Positions 49,500 through 60,099 of a stretch of DNA of 64,000 nucleotides are shown here, piece after piece. The first letter of the stretch is position 1; each line of letters starts with the position of its first letter. The notes beneath the pieces are model-generated. The model ran no database searches. It saw only the letters and a program-made list of their open reading frames with translations, and was not told the DNA's origin. Source of the DNA: Muscardinus avellanarius (lineage: Eukaryota > Chordata > Mammalia > Rodentia > Gliridae); contig OY726579.1 of NCBI GenBank assembly GCA_963383645.1, positions 578,501 to 642,500 of the forward strand, read 5' to 3'. The translations under genes and the position numbers were made by a program.

Positions 49500-52400
49500 C
49501 TGTGGAGGGGGAAGACACGCAGCTGGCACTCCTACCCCTGCTCCTGGCAGTGCCGGCCGGCCCAGGACACCCACACCCAGGCTCACAGCACCATCTGCTG
49601 CTCAACCCCCCCATGAGCTCCCTTCCTTCCATTCTTTCATTCTTTTTTTCATTTTTAAAAGGCACTGGGGCCGGGTGTGGTGGTGCTCGCTTGTAATTCC
49701 TGTGCTTGGGAGGCTGAGACAGAAGGATCGCACAGGTTCGAAGCCAGCCTCAGCTACTTTATTTGGAGACCCTGTTTCCAAATAAAGTATAAAATAGGTC
49801 TGGGAGGCCGGGCATGGTGGCGCACGCTTGTCATCCCCGCGCTTGGGAGGCAGAGACAGGAGGATCACACAGGTTCGAAGCCAGCCACGCACGCTGGCTT
49901 AGGAGACCCTGTTTCCAAATAAAAATGTAAAAATAGGTCTGGGAGTGTAGCCTGGAGGTAGAAGGGCTTCCAGGAACCCCAGTACCACCAAAAAAAAATA
50001 AAAAAAAAATAGGTCTGGGAGTATAGCCTGGAGGTAGGAAGCCCCTGAGTTCCACTCCCAGTACCACACACAAAAAAGGTATTGGGGATGGAACCCAGAG
50101 GCATTCTACCTCCAAGCTACACCCTCGGCCCTATTTTTTTTTTCTTTTATTTTGAAACAGGGTTTCACTGAGTTGCAAAGGGCCTCACTAAGTAGCTAAG
50201 GCTGGTCCGGAACCATGATCCTCCCAAATACTGGGATTAAAAGCAAGCGCCACCACACCCAGCTTTATTTTTAAAATTTTTTTTATTTTTTATGGTACTG
50301 GGGATGGATAGGGACCCTCTACCTCCAGGCTACACTCCCAGACCTATTTTATATTTTTATTTGAAAACAGGGTCTCACTAAGTTGCCGAGAGCCTCACTC
50401 AGTCCTCCTGCCTCAGCCTCCCAAGTACTGGTATTACAGGTGTGCGCCACCAGGCCGGGCTAGGGCTGCCCCAGTTTGAATCCCAGCATGGGATTGGCCT
50501 CCTCACCTCTTAGTTTCCTCGTACATAAAATGGGAGGAGAATCCTCTGCTGCAGGGTGGTCTCAAGAGCGACTAAAACTCACACGCGTGTAACAGCGTGG
50601 GACACATGGCAAGGCTGAGACAGTCCCAGTCATCACCGTGATTGCCCTGTCTCGTCACATCCATTGCCTGTGACAAGTCTCAGGCGTCCGGGACACAGCC
50701 TGGTGCCACCGGGCAGATGAGGACGCGGGCTTGATTTGATGCCAGCTCAGACTCTCCACCTCCCTGGGAGGAGAGGCTGCCACGGGCCGAGCCGCAGGGA
50801 CGGAGGGGCTCACCTGGGACCTGCTCCTTCACGCACACGCCCTCCACCTGAGCGTAGCCCTGGGCGCAGACGCAGCGGAAGCTGCCCTCGGTGTTCTCAC
50901 ATTGTTCATTTTCACCCGGGCACACGGTGGTCTCGCACTCATCCACATCTGGGGGGGAGGGGAGGAGTCAGAGTGCACGCTTCCCTCCCAGCCCCTCTGC
51001 CCCCAGGTGCCCATCAGTAGAAGACTCACCGAGACACTTGGAGCCCACCTGCTGGTAGCCAGGGCTGCACTTCTTGCAGCGGCCTGGCCCTGCCCCCATG
51101 CAGCCCAGGCAGGCCTTGGCACAGTCTACAGAGAAAGGAGACGCGGCGTGGCAGCTGCCCCAGGCCCGGGGAGCCCTGGCGCCTGAGGAGGCAGGACTTG
51201 GGAGGGACAGGCCCCCTCCAGCCCCCAGGCCCTCTGCAGGGTGGACACTGACCTCGGCACTCATAGGAGCCCTCCGTGTTCACACAGAACTGGTCTGCCC
51301 CACAGCTGGCTCGCTCCGTGCCACATTCGTCAATGTCTGCAAGGTGGAAACGGGGGACATTTCCATCCCTATTTCTTTCTTTCTTTCTTTCTTTCTTTTT
51401 TTTTTTTTTGGTGGTACTGGGGATAGAACCCAGGGGCATTCTACCTCCAAGTACACCCCCAGCCCTATATTTTATCTTTTTTTTTTTTTTTTGGTGGTAT
51501 TGGGGTTCCTGGAAGCCGTTTTACCTCCAGGCTACACGTTTTACCTCCAGGCTACACTCCCAGACCTATTTTATATTTTGAAACAGGGTCTCATAAGCCA
51601 GATGGCTGGCTTCAAACCTGCACGATCCTCCTGTCTCCGCCTCCCAAGCGCGGGGATTACAAGTATGCACCACCACGCCCGGCGTATATTTTATTCTTTA
51701 TTTGGAAACAGGGTCTCGCTAAGTTGCAAAGGGCCTCACTAAGTAGCTGAGGCTGTCCGCGGACCGTGATCCTCCAGTCTCGGCCTCCCGAATGCTGGGA
51801 TGACAAGCGTGCGCCACCACGCCTGGTTCTTCCATCCCTATTTCATGGCGTTGTGGGGAAGCTGAGCTGGCCTCGGATGGCACAGTTCCATCCACGGAAG
51901 CAGAGGCGCAGGGTTCCCGGCTCCCCTGCCAGAGCTAAGCTGAAGTTTCCAGCCTGCCTTGTAGCTCACGGCGGCCCTGGCACTGAGTTCTGGCCAACAG
52001 GATGAAAACACGAGAAATGTGCTCCACTTTAGGCTTGGCCTTAAAACAATCTTAAAAGCCCTTCTCACTTCCTGAGTGTGGGACACGAATCTCAGAGGTG
52101 CCCATGACTCAGCACCAACCCCGCAGACGATGCCCGGGGGGAATGACTCTGCAGTAAGAGAGAAGGAAGCTGGGTCCCTGGTGACTGGCACAAGCACAGC
52201 TTCTCTGCCAGCCTGGACCACGTGCTTTAGGGCTGTGATAGGAGAGAAATAAATCTCTCTGCCTGGCATGGTGGAGAACGCTTGTAATCCCAGTACTTGG
52301 GAGGCTGAGACAGGAGGATCGCAGGTTTCTAGCCAGCCTCAGCTACTTAGTAAGGCTCTCTGCAACTTAGTGAGATTGTTGAAAAATAAAGCATAAAAAA

Positions 52401-52877
52401 TGGGCTGAGAAGCCGGGTGTGGTGATGCATGCTTGTAATCCCAGCATTTGGCAGGCTGAGACAGGAGGATCTTGGCTCGCAGACAGCCTCAGCTACCTTA
52501 GTGAGGCCTTTTGCAACTCAGTGAGACCATTTCAAAATACTCAAAAATAGGGCTGGGGTGTAGCTCAGAGGTAGAATGCCCCTGGGTTCCATCTCCAGTA
52601 CCAGAAAAAAAAATATAAAGGGCCAAGAATGTTGCTCAGAGGTAGAATGCGAATGTGTTCAATCCCTAGTATTGCAAAAAATAATAATAATAATAACTGA
52701 AGCCAAGCATGATGGTGCACACCTGTAATTCCAGTACTTGGGAGGCTGAGACTGGAGGATCTGGGTTCATGACCAGCCTTAGCTACTTAGTGAGGCCCTG
52801 TTTCAAAATAAAGAATAAAATCGGTCTGGGGATTGTAGCGCAGAGGTAATATGCCCCTGGGTTCAATCTTCAGTACC

Positions 52878-52914
<37 letters not shown>

Positions 52915-55900
52915 AGCCAGGTGTGGTGGCGCACGCTTGTAATCCCCACACTTGGGAGGCTGCGACAGGAGGATCGCACAGGTTTGAAGCCAGCCTTAGC
53001 TACTTAATGAGGTTCTCAGCAACTTAGTGAGACCCTGTTTCCAAATAAAATATAAAAATAGGTCTAGGAGTATAGCCCGGAGGTAGAAAGCCTCTGGTTT
53101 ACACCCCCAGTACCACCAAAAAAAAAAAAAAAAAATTGAAACCAGGTTTCCTGCCAAGTTCAGCACCCTCAATTCCTCTGGCTAACCGTGTCCCAATGTT
53201 CAAGACTCAGCCAGAGTTATACCTCCTGCAAGCTGGATCTGACCTATCACAGGACACAGGTCAGCCTCATCTATAAACGCCTGGCTACAGCACTGCCTTC
53301 CTGGCCAAGTTCAGATCTCCATGAACATGGACACGGTGCTGATCCGACTCAGGCACATGTGCGCTGAGTGAAGCCCCGCCCCGGGCCACGCTTCCCGGGC
53401 CCGGGCAGCGCTGTGCTTACCCACACACTTGAGATGATGCAGGGCCCAGCCCTTCTTGCACTGCAGACAGTTTGATTCCTCAGGTCCGGAGCAGCGGGCA
53501 CAGGGCCCAAAACAAGCTGGGTGGAACGGGGACACAGTATGAAGCAGGCAGGCAGGCACCCTCCTGCCCCTGCTCAGTGCCACACCTCTTGCTACCACCT
53601 ACCTGAACACAGCAGGTAGCTGGCGTTGCGCCCTGCTTCGAAGTAGCCCAGGCCACATTGCCCACAGGCCTCGCCCCCGTAGCCAGCTTGGCAGTTGCAG
53701 TGCCCGCTGCCCCCGCGAGTCCCTTCCCCTTCACACTGCCCGTAGCCACCGCAGGGCCGCTCTGTGCCCCCAGGACAAGCTGTGGGCACACACCCAAGTT
53801 AGTGACACCGGACATACAGACATACAACTGTGGCGTCCGAGAGACTGCAGTCTGTATATTGTTAAATATGCTTGGAGAAAAAAGAAATAAATATGTTTGG
53901 AGGAGAAAATTGATTGTAATGATCACGTGCTAAAGTGTCACTAAAACACACAAAATTCAGTCAATATCTATTGTGGAACAATTAAGTTGTTTACAAATCT
54001 TTTTTTTTTTCTTTCTATTTTTGTGGTGCTACAGATCAAACCCAAAGCCTCCCATATGCTAGACAAGTGTTCTACACCCAACCTTCACCCCAGCTACCAA
54101 ACCATCTATCTATCCATCTTTCTTTCTTTTTTGCTTTTTTTTTTTTTACAGTACTGGGGATGGAACCCAGGAGCATTTTATCTCCAAGCTACACCCCCAG
54201 CCCTATTTTTTTATTCTTTATTTTGAAACAGGGTCTCACTAAGTTGCAGGGGGCCTAAGTAGCTGAGGCTGTCTGTGAACCGTGATCCTCCGATCTCAGC
54301 CTCCCAAGTACTGGGATTACAAGCGTGCACCACCACGCCTGGTTCCAAATCTTTTCTTTGGTAGACTGACTTGACCATCTTAGTAGCTGAGCCTTCACCT
54401 ACAGACTGTTTTAAAAGGAGCTGGGAGGAAGTTCACCTGCGTCAGGACTGGGGAGGGGGTACGGTGCCAATGGGGGTTTCAGGGCGGCCCCTGCCTGGCC
54501 AGGAAGATAACTTAGTCTGGCAGGGCATAAGAAATGAAGGCGCGCCAGGCGTGGTGGCACACGCTTGTAATCCTAGCACTTGGGAGGCTGAGACAGGAGG
54601 ATCACATGGGTTCGAAGCCAGCCTCAGCTACTTAGTGGGGCTTTCAGCAACTTAGTGAGACCCTGTTTCCAAATAAAATATAAAAAAAGGTCTGGGAGTA
54701 TAGCCCGGAGGTAGAAAGCCTCTGGGTTCCACCCCCAGTACCACCAAAAAAAAAAAAAAAAAAAAAGAAATGAAGGCGCAAGAAGGCCAGCCTTTCTCAA
54801 ACACAAGAGACAATAACCACAACTGTGTCTGACTCGGTCTAGCACCCATACCTTTTTTTTTTCTTTTGGTGGTACTAGAGATTGAACCCAGGGGTATTCT
54901 ACCAATGACCTACACCTCCAGCCCTTTTAATTTTTTATTTGAAACAATTTTTTATTTGCTAAATTACTGAGGGTCTCCCTAAATTGCGGAGGCTGGCATC
55001 AGACCTGCGAGCCTCCTTTCTCAAAGACTCCCAAGTACTGGGATTACAGTATTTGGGTGGCATCTGTCCCCATGCCTGGCTGCCCTGGTACCTTTTGTCA
55101 GAACCTTTCGCCTTTGATTTCTTCATCTGATCTGGACCCCCAGCCTCAGCAATCCCTTTCCATCCCCCAAGAGGAACTCGAAAAACTCACGAAGACAGGA
55201 GGGCCCAAAGGTGCCGGAGGGGCAGCAGAGCTTCAGGGAGTCAGAGCAGAGCCACTGGAAAAGGTCCGGGGCTTCCTGCTGCCTGAGGCAGGAACAGGGT
55301 TGGGGGGAAGGCAGGGGCGCCAGGCGGTGCCAGTGGCTGCCCAGCCCTGCCTCCCACAGCAGCTGCGAGGCAACCCATCTTGGCCATCAGACCCAGGAGG
55401 CCACTGGCCGATGCCCTCTCCCTACTGCACAGAGAGAAGAACAGGCTCAGGGTAGGCGCTGGGGCCCCCCAGCCAGGCCTCAGAAGATGTGGGGATTGGA
55501 AGGCCAAGTTAGAACATGGTTCCTGCATGCAACCCTGGCTTCTTGGCCAAGCCAAGGCCGTGCCCCCAGGCCCGGCCACTCACTTGTGAAACCACCAGCT
55601 CTCCACCAGCTCCTCGCTCAGCTCCAGCAGCCGGTGGCACTGGAAGTCCGACTTGCTGCACACGCTCTCTAGCACCTCCACCAGGCGGGTCTCACTAGGA
55701 ACAGAACAGTGTGACAGGAGCTTCTCACCCTCTCCTGGGCCTCAACCCCATCAATGGGGAGGTCACACAACCAGAGGCAAGTCGGTAGCCCTCACTGAAT
55801 CTGTTTTCTCATCTATAAAATGGGAACAACCGAGGCATGGTGGCGCACGCTTGTAATCCCAGTACTCAGGAGGTTGAGACAGGAGGATCGTGCAGGTTTG

Positions 55901-56462
55901 AAGCCAGCCTCAGCTACTTAGTGAGACCCTGTTTCCAAATAAAATATAAAATAGGTCTAGGAGTGTAGCCCAGAGGTAGAAAGCCCCTGAGTTCTCTCCC
56001 TAGTACCACAAAATAAATAAATAAGTAAATAAAATAAAAATAGCCAGGCATGGTGGCACACACTTGTTATCCCAGTACTTGAGAGGCTGAAACAGGAGGA
56101 TTGTGATTTGTGGCCAGCTTCAGCTACTTAGGCCCTCTGCAACTAGTGACACCTTGTTTCAAAATAAAGAATTAAAAATAGGGCTGGGGTGTAGCTCGGA
56201 GGTAGAATGTCCCTGGGTTTAAGCCAGGCATGGTGGCGCATGCTTGTAATCCCAGCATTCAGGAGGCTGAGACTGGAGGATCGCAGTTCACAGACAGCCT
56301 CAGCTACTTAGTGAGGCCCTCTGCAACTCAGTGAGACCCTGTTTCAAAATAAAGAATAAAAAAAAACTGGGCAGGGCGTACAGCTCGGAGGTCGAATGCC
56401 CCTGTGTTCCATCCCCAGACCCGCAAAAAAAAATGTTCCTGGGTTTAATTCCCAGTACTACA

Positions 56463-56501
<39 letters not shown>

Positions 56502-57802
56502 ACAAACAAATAAATAAATAAAATAAAAATAAAACTGGGGATAATTTGGAGATAGAATGCCCCTGAGTTCAAACCCCAGGACACCACACACACAGTAAAA
56601 TATATAAATATATAAATATATATATGTATATATATATATTTATATACTTTTTTTTTATATTTATCTCCTAGGGGCTGAGTGCAGTAGCACAAGCCTGTTA
56701 TTCCACGAAGCTCAGTTTATTTTGTATTTTGAAACAGGGTCTTGCTAAGCCATAGTACAAAGTCTCAAAATTACCTGAGCCTCCCTAGTTCTGAGGTTAA
56801 AGGTTTGTGGCACTGTGCTCAAACCTATCCTATGAAGTGTGTGCGTGCCTGTGTGTGTGTGATTGGGAATTGAACCCAGGGGCATTCTACCTCCAAGCTA
56901 CCTCCCCATTTTATTTATTTATTTATTTATTTATTTATATTTTTTGTAGTACCTGGGATTTAACCCAGGGGCATTCTACCTCTGAGCTACACCCCCAGAC
57001 CTATTTTTTTATTCTTTATTTTGAAACAGGGCCTCACTGAGTAGCTGAGGCTGGCCAGGAACCTGCGATCCTCCTGTCTCAGCCTCCTGAGTACTGGGAT
57101 TACAGGTGTGCAACACCTCACCTGGCGGACATAAAATTGCTTTCTGGTTCACTGTTTATCTTCTCCACTAGAATATAAGCCCCCTGGAGATGAGAATTTG
57201 CTTGCTTACTGCTGTACTAGAGATGTTCTGCGATATTTGCTGAACAAAGGTTTCCCAAGAGCCCCCAGCGGCCCACGAGCAGAGCAGGGATTGGGAAGGG
57301 AGTCTGCCCTCTCGCACTGTCCCCTTACCTGTCTTTGTATTTGGACAACTTTTCCTCCTCCCAGGCCGTGTTTCCACCTCCAAAGTTGTCCCGGATGGTT
57401 CTCTCCAGGCCCTGGACATGGAGAAAAGCTGAGTACAGAGACCGGCACATTCTAACTCTGCCCTATTTTACTGATCGGGAAACTGAGGCACAAAGAGGCA
57501 AACGTGCGAAAGCCATACGGCTAGCAAGAGACCAAGAGGGGACTGAATCCCTGCAGGCTTGCCTCTGAGAAGGCCACACTTCCCGCTGCGTGGCGGGGCC
57601 CCTCCCGGAGGGCTGTCGGCGCACCCACCTTGTTAAAGCTGTCCACCAGCGCCCGGCAGGTGTGACAGGGATGGGGCTCGGCAGGAGGAGAAGGATGCGG
57701 GGCAGGAGAGGGCTGGAGCCAGGCGGGGCCTGGGAGGCTGAGGAAGAGGCTCAGGCCCCAGAGCAGAGCTGGGACCAGGCCCTTGGGGGGCCGTGGGGCC
57801 AT
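49285..57802 (-). CDS. CRELD1: CRELD1, EGF-repeat ER/membrane protein, complete
   Basis: CRELD1 is a secretory-pathway membrane protein; variants in human are linked to atrioventricular septal defects. It has been described as having disulfide-isomerase-like activity and as promoting calcineurin/NFAT signalling. Ten coding exons join to exactly 420 codons, the human length. In order: signal peptide (MAPRPPKGLVPALLWGLSL), a CHTC motif at residues 46-49, the WE domain (WWFHK, WLC), an EGF module, furin-like Cys repeats, calcium-binding EGF motifs (DIDEC, DVDEC), then two close C-terminal hydrophobic helices and the end FIKGR. A 5' non-coding exon is implied because an acceptor (CTCTGCAG) lies just before the ATG. 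The gene converges on PRRT3 and sits directly downstream of IL17RC on the same strand. Confidence 0.98.
49500..50813. repeat. CRELD1 intron 9: nested SINE pair plus antisense copies
   Basis: A C-type sense SINE (49674-49806 and 50006-50070) is split by a B-type copy (49807-50005). AAAATAGGTCTGGGAG at 49791-49806 is repeated exactly at 50006-50021. Antisense copies 50082-50275 and 50290-50460. 50465-50813 is unique. Confidence 0.88.
50814..50948 (-). CDS. CRELD1: CRELD1 coding exon 9 (calcium-binding EGF)
   Basis: Acceptor CCCCAG, donor GTGAGC. 135 nt, DVDECETTVCPGENEQCEN then TEGSFRCVCAQGYAQ and VKEQVP. Confidence 0.97.
51030..51125 (-). CDS. CRELD1: CRELD1 coding exon 8 (furin-like repeat)
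   Basis: Acceptor TCTGTAG, donor GTGAGT. 96 nt, CAKACLGCMGAGPGRCKKC then SPGYQQVGSKCL. Confidence 0.97.
51253..51336 (-). CDS. CRELD1: CRELD1 coding exon 7 (calcium-binding EGF motif)
   Basis: Acceptor TTGCAG, donor GTCAGT. 84 nt, DIDECGTERASCGADQFC then VNTEGSYECR. Confidence 0.97.
51337..53420. repeat. CRELD1 intron 6: nested antisense SINEs and sense array
   Basis: Antisense SINE 51405-51475 and 51685-51825 split by an antisense B-type copy (51476-51684) with target duplication TATATTTTAT (51466-51475, 51685-51694). The B-type copy has an internal 20-bp repeat around 51518-51558. Unique 51830-52260. Sense 52262-52400, 52410-52605, ID 52619-52680, 52703-52875 with a 32-A run, C-type 52915-53118. 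53150-53420 is unique. Confidence 0.8.
53421..53516 (-). CDS. CRELD1: CRELD1 coding exon 6 (furin-like repeat)
   Basis: Acceptor CACCCAG, donor GTAAGC. 96 nt, CFGPCARCSGPEESNCLQC then KKGWALHHLKCV. Confidence 0.97.
53603..53779 (-). CDS. CRELD1: CRELD1 coding exon 5 (EGF module)
   Basis: Acceptor CCCACAG, donor GTAGGT. 177 nt, PCPGGTERPCGGYGQCEGEG then GSGHCNCQAGYGGEACGQC. Six-cysteine EGF-like module, sequon NAS after it. Confidence 0.97.
53780..55190. repeat. CRELD1 intron 4: SINEs
   Basis: Unique 53780-54000; antisense 54150-54345; unique 54350-54545; C-type sense 54547-54752 with A-run; antisense 54872-54925 and 54935-55075. Confidence 0.77.
55191..55282 (-). CDS. CRELD1: CRELD1 coding exon 4
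   Basis: Acceptor GCCTCAG, donor GTGAGT. 92 nt, QQEAPDLFQWLCSDSLKLCC then PSGTFGPSCL. End of the WE domain. Confidence 0.96.
55584..55694 (-). CDS. CRELD1: CRELD1 coding exon 3
   Basis: Acceptor TTCCTAG, donor GTGAGT. 111 nt, ETRLVEVLESVCSKSDF then CHRLLELSEELVESWWFHK, WE domain. Confidence 0.96.
55695..57328. repeat. CRELD1 intron 2: SINEs, nested D-type copy, CAA run
   Basis: C-type 55830-56010, sense 56043-56222 broken by a D-type copy 56223-56431 (target AATGTCCCTGGGTTTAA at 56206-56222, one-mismatch repeat at 56432-56448), (ACA) 56466-56501, ID half 56530-56585, TA-rich 56600-56650, (TTTA) near 56913-56939, antisense 56950-57125. The 83-bp exon 2 follows. Confidence 0.8.
57329..57411 (-). 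CDS. CRELD1: CRELD1 coding exon 2
   Basis: Acceptor TGTCCAG, donor GTAAGG. 83 nt, GLERTIRDNFGGGNTAWEE then KLSKYKD, part of the WE domain. Confidence 0.96.
57629..57802 (-). CDS. CRELD1: CRELD1 first coding exon (start, signal peptide, CHTC)
   Basis: 58 codons, donor GTGGGT. Signal peptide, proline-rich spacer, CHTC at residues 46-49, end VDSFNK. Upstream on the minus strand AGGAAAAG-ATG follows an acceptor near 57825, so the exon starts a little before the ATG. Confidence 0.96.
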
Positions 57803-57829
57803 CTTTTCCTAGGCTGGGGCCCTGCAGAG

Positions 57830-58300
57830 AAAGTGGGGAGTGTTCAGCGGAGAAGCCAGGGTCCAGGGGAGAATGAAAAGGGTGGGTTATGAGGGGCGGC
57901 GGGGCTGGGAGCCCAGGCCTGCGTAACTACAAGGAGAACAAATTGGGGTGCTGGGGTGGGGGTGAGGTGAGGCGAGGGGAAAGAGGTAAATCTGCAATTC
58001 CAGGAGAAAAATGTTATCCCTGTTACCCTGGGGGAGGTCGCCTGGATCCTTGGCAAAGGAACAGGAGTCAGCCCATTGTTTTAGGGCCTCGCTAAGCGAT
58101 ATTAGGGACCAGATCAACAGGGAGAAGGGGTCAGATTCCAAATATTGGGAGAAAAGAGGCCGGAAGGGCGGGCTTGGGGGAGGAGTCGGATCCGGATGGG
58201 AAGAGAAGGGGACAGGTTAGGATTCTCGCAGGCAGGCCAAGGCACAGCTCGGGAGCCGGCAGGGGAGGATCCAGACCCGCCTAGATCCGGGAGGGAGAAG
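57830..58300. other. CRELD1 5' flank and first intron, unique
   Basis: No SINE. GC-rich and purine-rich. Should contain the non-coding first exon and its donor, which I could not fix. Confidence 0.5.
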
Positions 58301-58500
58301 CCACCGCCCCAGGTCTCTCCCAGGCGCCGCGGCCACCGCCTGCGCCTGCGCGAAACCAGCACCCTTCACCCTAGCAACTGGGGGGCGGAGCCCTCCCCCA
58401 GCCAATGGAAGCAAGCCATGTGCCGGCGTGTCACCCCACGCTAGCCAACCAGCGGCGGCGCCGGGCTGCACCTGTCCCGGCTTTAAAGGGCCGCAGAGGC
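58300..58500 (-). promoter_or_regulatory. CRELD1: CRELD1 promoter
   Basis: SINE-free GC-rich DNA upstream of CRELD1. Visible elements: a near-NRF1 site TGCGCCTGCGCG at 58341-58352, GGGGCGG-type Sp1 boxes, a CCAAT box in GCCAATGG at 58401-58408, and AGCCAACCAG near 58442. TTTAAAG at 58484-58490 is a weak TATA-like match. Start site and first non-coding exon are not resolved. Confidence 0.6.
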
Positions 58501-58582
58501 TAACCGGGATGCGGTTCCCTAGCTCAGCTGTTCAGCAGCGCAGAGGCGTACGGACAACGTGGATAGAAAAATAGCGTCGGCC

Positions 58583-58588
58583 TTTATT
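58583..58588 (-). terminator. IL17RC: IL17RC polyadenylation signal overlapping the stop codon
   Basis: In gene sense the sequence reads TGAATAAAGG: the A of the TGA stop is the first A of AATAAA. The 3' UTR would be about 20-35 nt. Confidence 0.88.
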
Positions 58589-59213
58589 CAAGTCCTCCCC
58601 TCCGCCCCGGGCCCCATCCCGCGCCCCGGCTCCGGGAACCCCGGGGGCTGGAAGCTGTCCAGGGCGGGCTGCAGGGCCCGGGACACGTGCTCCGCCCTCT
58701 CCCCGAGCCGCCCCGGGCGCGAGGTGCTTGGCCCCTGCAGGGCGCCCAGGAACCCGGGCAGCTGGGAGGGCAGCGAGAAGACCGGCACGCTGCGGAACAG
58801 GCTGGGCACGGCGTCGGGGCGCAGCAGCCCGTCGAAGCAGGCCCCGACGTAGCGGCCGGGCGCCTGGCCGTGCAGAAAGTCGGGCAGCACGCAGCTGAGC
58901 GAGGCGGCGAAGGCATCGTGCGGGTCGTGCGCCCCGGGCGCCGCCGCCTGGTCCTGCAGCCACTCCTGGCACAGCGCCACGGCCCCGGGCGAGAAGAGCA
59001 GGACCATCACGCCGCCCTCCTGCAGGACCTGGCGCCGCTGCGCGTGCAGCCAGGCCAGGGCGCCCTGCGCGCTCAGCTCCCGGCGGCTCCACAGGTCCAC
59101 GGCCACGCGCAGCGGGAGCTGGCTCAGCGCCGACGCCAGCGCGCCCACCAGGCGCTCGAAGCGCGCGTCGTCGGCCGAGTAGAGGAGCAGAGCCGCGCCG
59201 CCCCTGGCCGCCT
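58588..59213 (-). CDS. IL17RC: IL17RC last exon (SEFIR domain) with stop
   Basis: Acceptor CTGGCAG; 626 nt, stop TGA at 58590-58588. Carries the whole SEFIR domain and a Pro/Gly-rich tail ending GPGAEGRT. Very GC-rich. The intron before it is only 122 bp. Confidence 0.96.
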
Positions 59214-60056
59214 CTGCCAGAGGACGGGAGGGCAGAGGTGAGCTGGCCCGGACCTCGGCCACCCCGCCTTCCCTGCCTCGCAACCCACTGCCAGGCCCAG
59301 GACGCCCCTGCGGAGCGGGGCAGACAGGCGCTCACCTTTCCTGCGGTGCTTTTGCAGGAGTAGAAAGAGGAACAGCACCGTGGCCAAGAGGAGGCAGGCC
59401 AGCCATGCCAGGGCCCAGCGCTTGTGGACGTCTGGAAGACCCAGAGAAGACGGCTATTTAGACTTACACTTTTTTTTTTTTTTTTTCAGTCCTGGGGATG
59501 GAACCCAGGGACATTCCACCTCCGAGCTACACTCCCAGGCCTATTTTTCATTCTTTATTTTGAAACCGGGTCTCACTGAGTTGCACAGGGCCTCACTACG
59601 TAGCTGAGGCTGTCCGCGAACCGCGATCCTCCTGTTTCAGTCCCACCACGCCCGGCTAAGAAGTCTTACACTTTCGCCCTCTTTCGCAAAGGAGGAAACT
59701 GAGGCGGAGAGAAGTGATTTGCCCGAAGTCCACAGCACCGGGTGGCCCAGCCACTGTATGAACATAACTCCCTCTGTTAGGGGGCCTGGGACAAGTGACT
59801 TCACCTGCCTGTCCTCACATCTGTAAAATCGGGGTAACAGCAATACCCACTTCACAGGGCTGCACACAAAGGTCTAACACAACATAACGCCAAGCATTGA
59901 AAGTGCTCAAACATCAGCTAATACGATTGTCCCCCAGGCCCTTGACCTGCTCTGTGGGATGAATGCAGTAGCCTCCTATCTGGTTTTCCTGCCCTGGCCT
60001 TTTTTGCCACTGTAGGGCAGCCTCAGAGATCTTTTATTTTTTGTTTATTATTATTT

Positions 60057-60099
<43 letters not shown>

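Noticed and set aside
58687..59241. Plus-strand ORF of 184 codons opposite the IL17RC last exon
   Set aside because: Shadow of the GC-rich SEFIR exon; no conserved domain.
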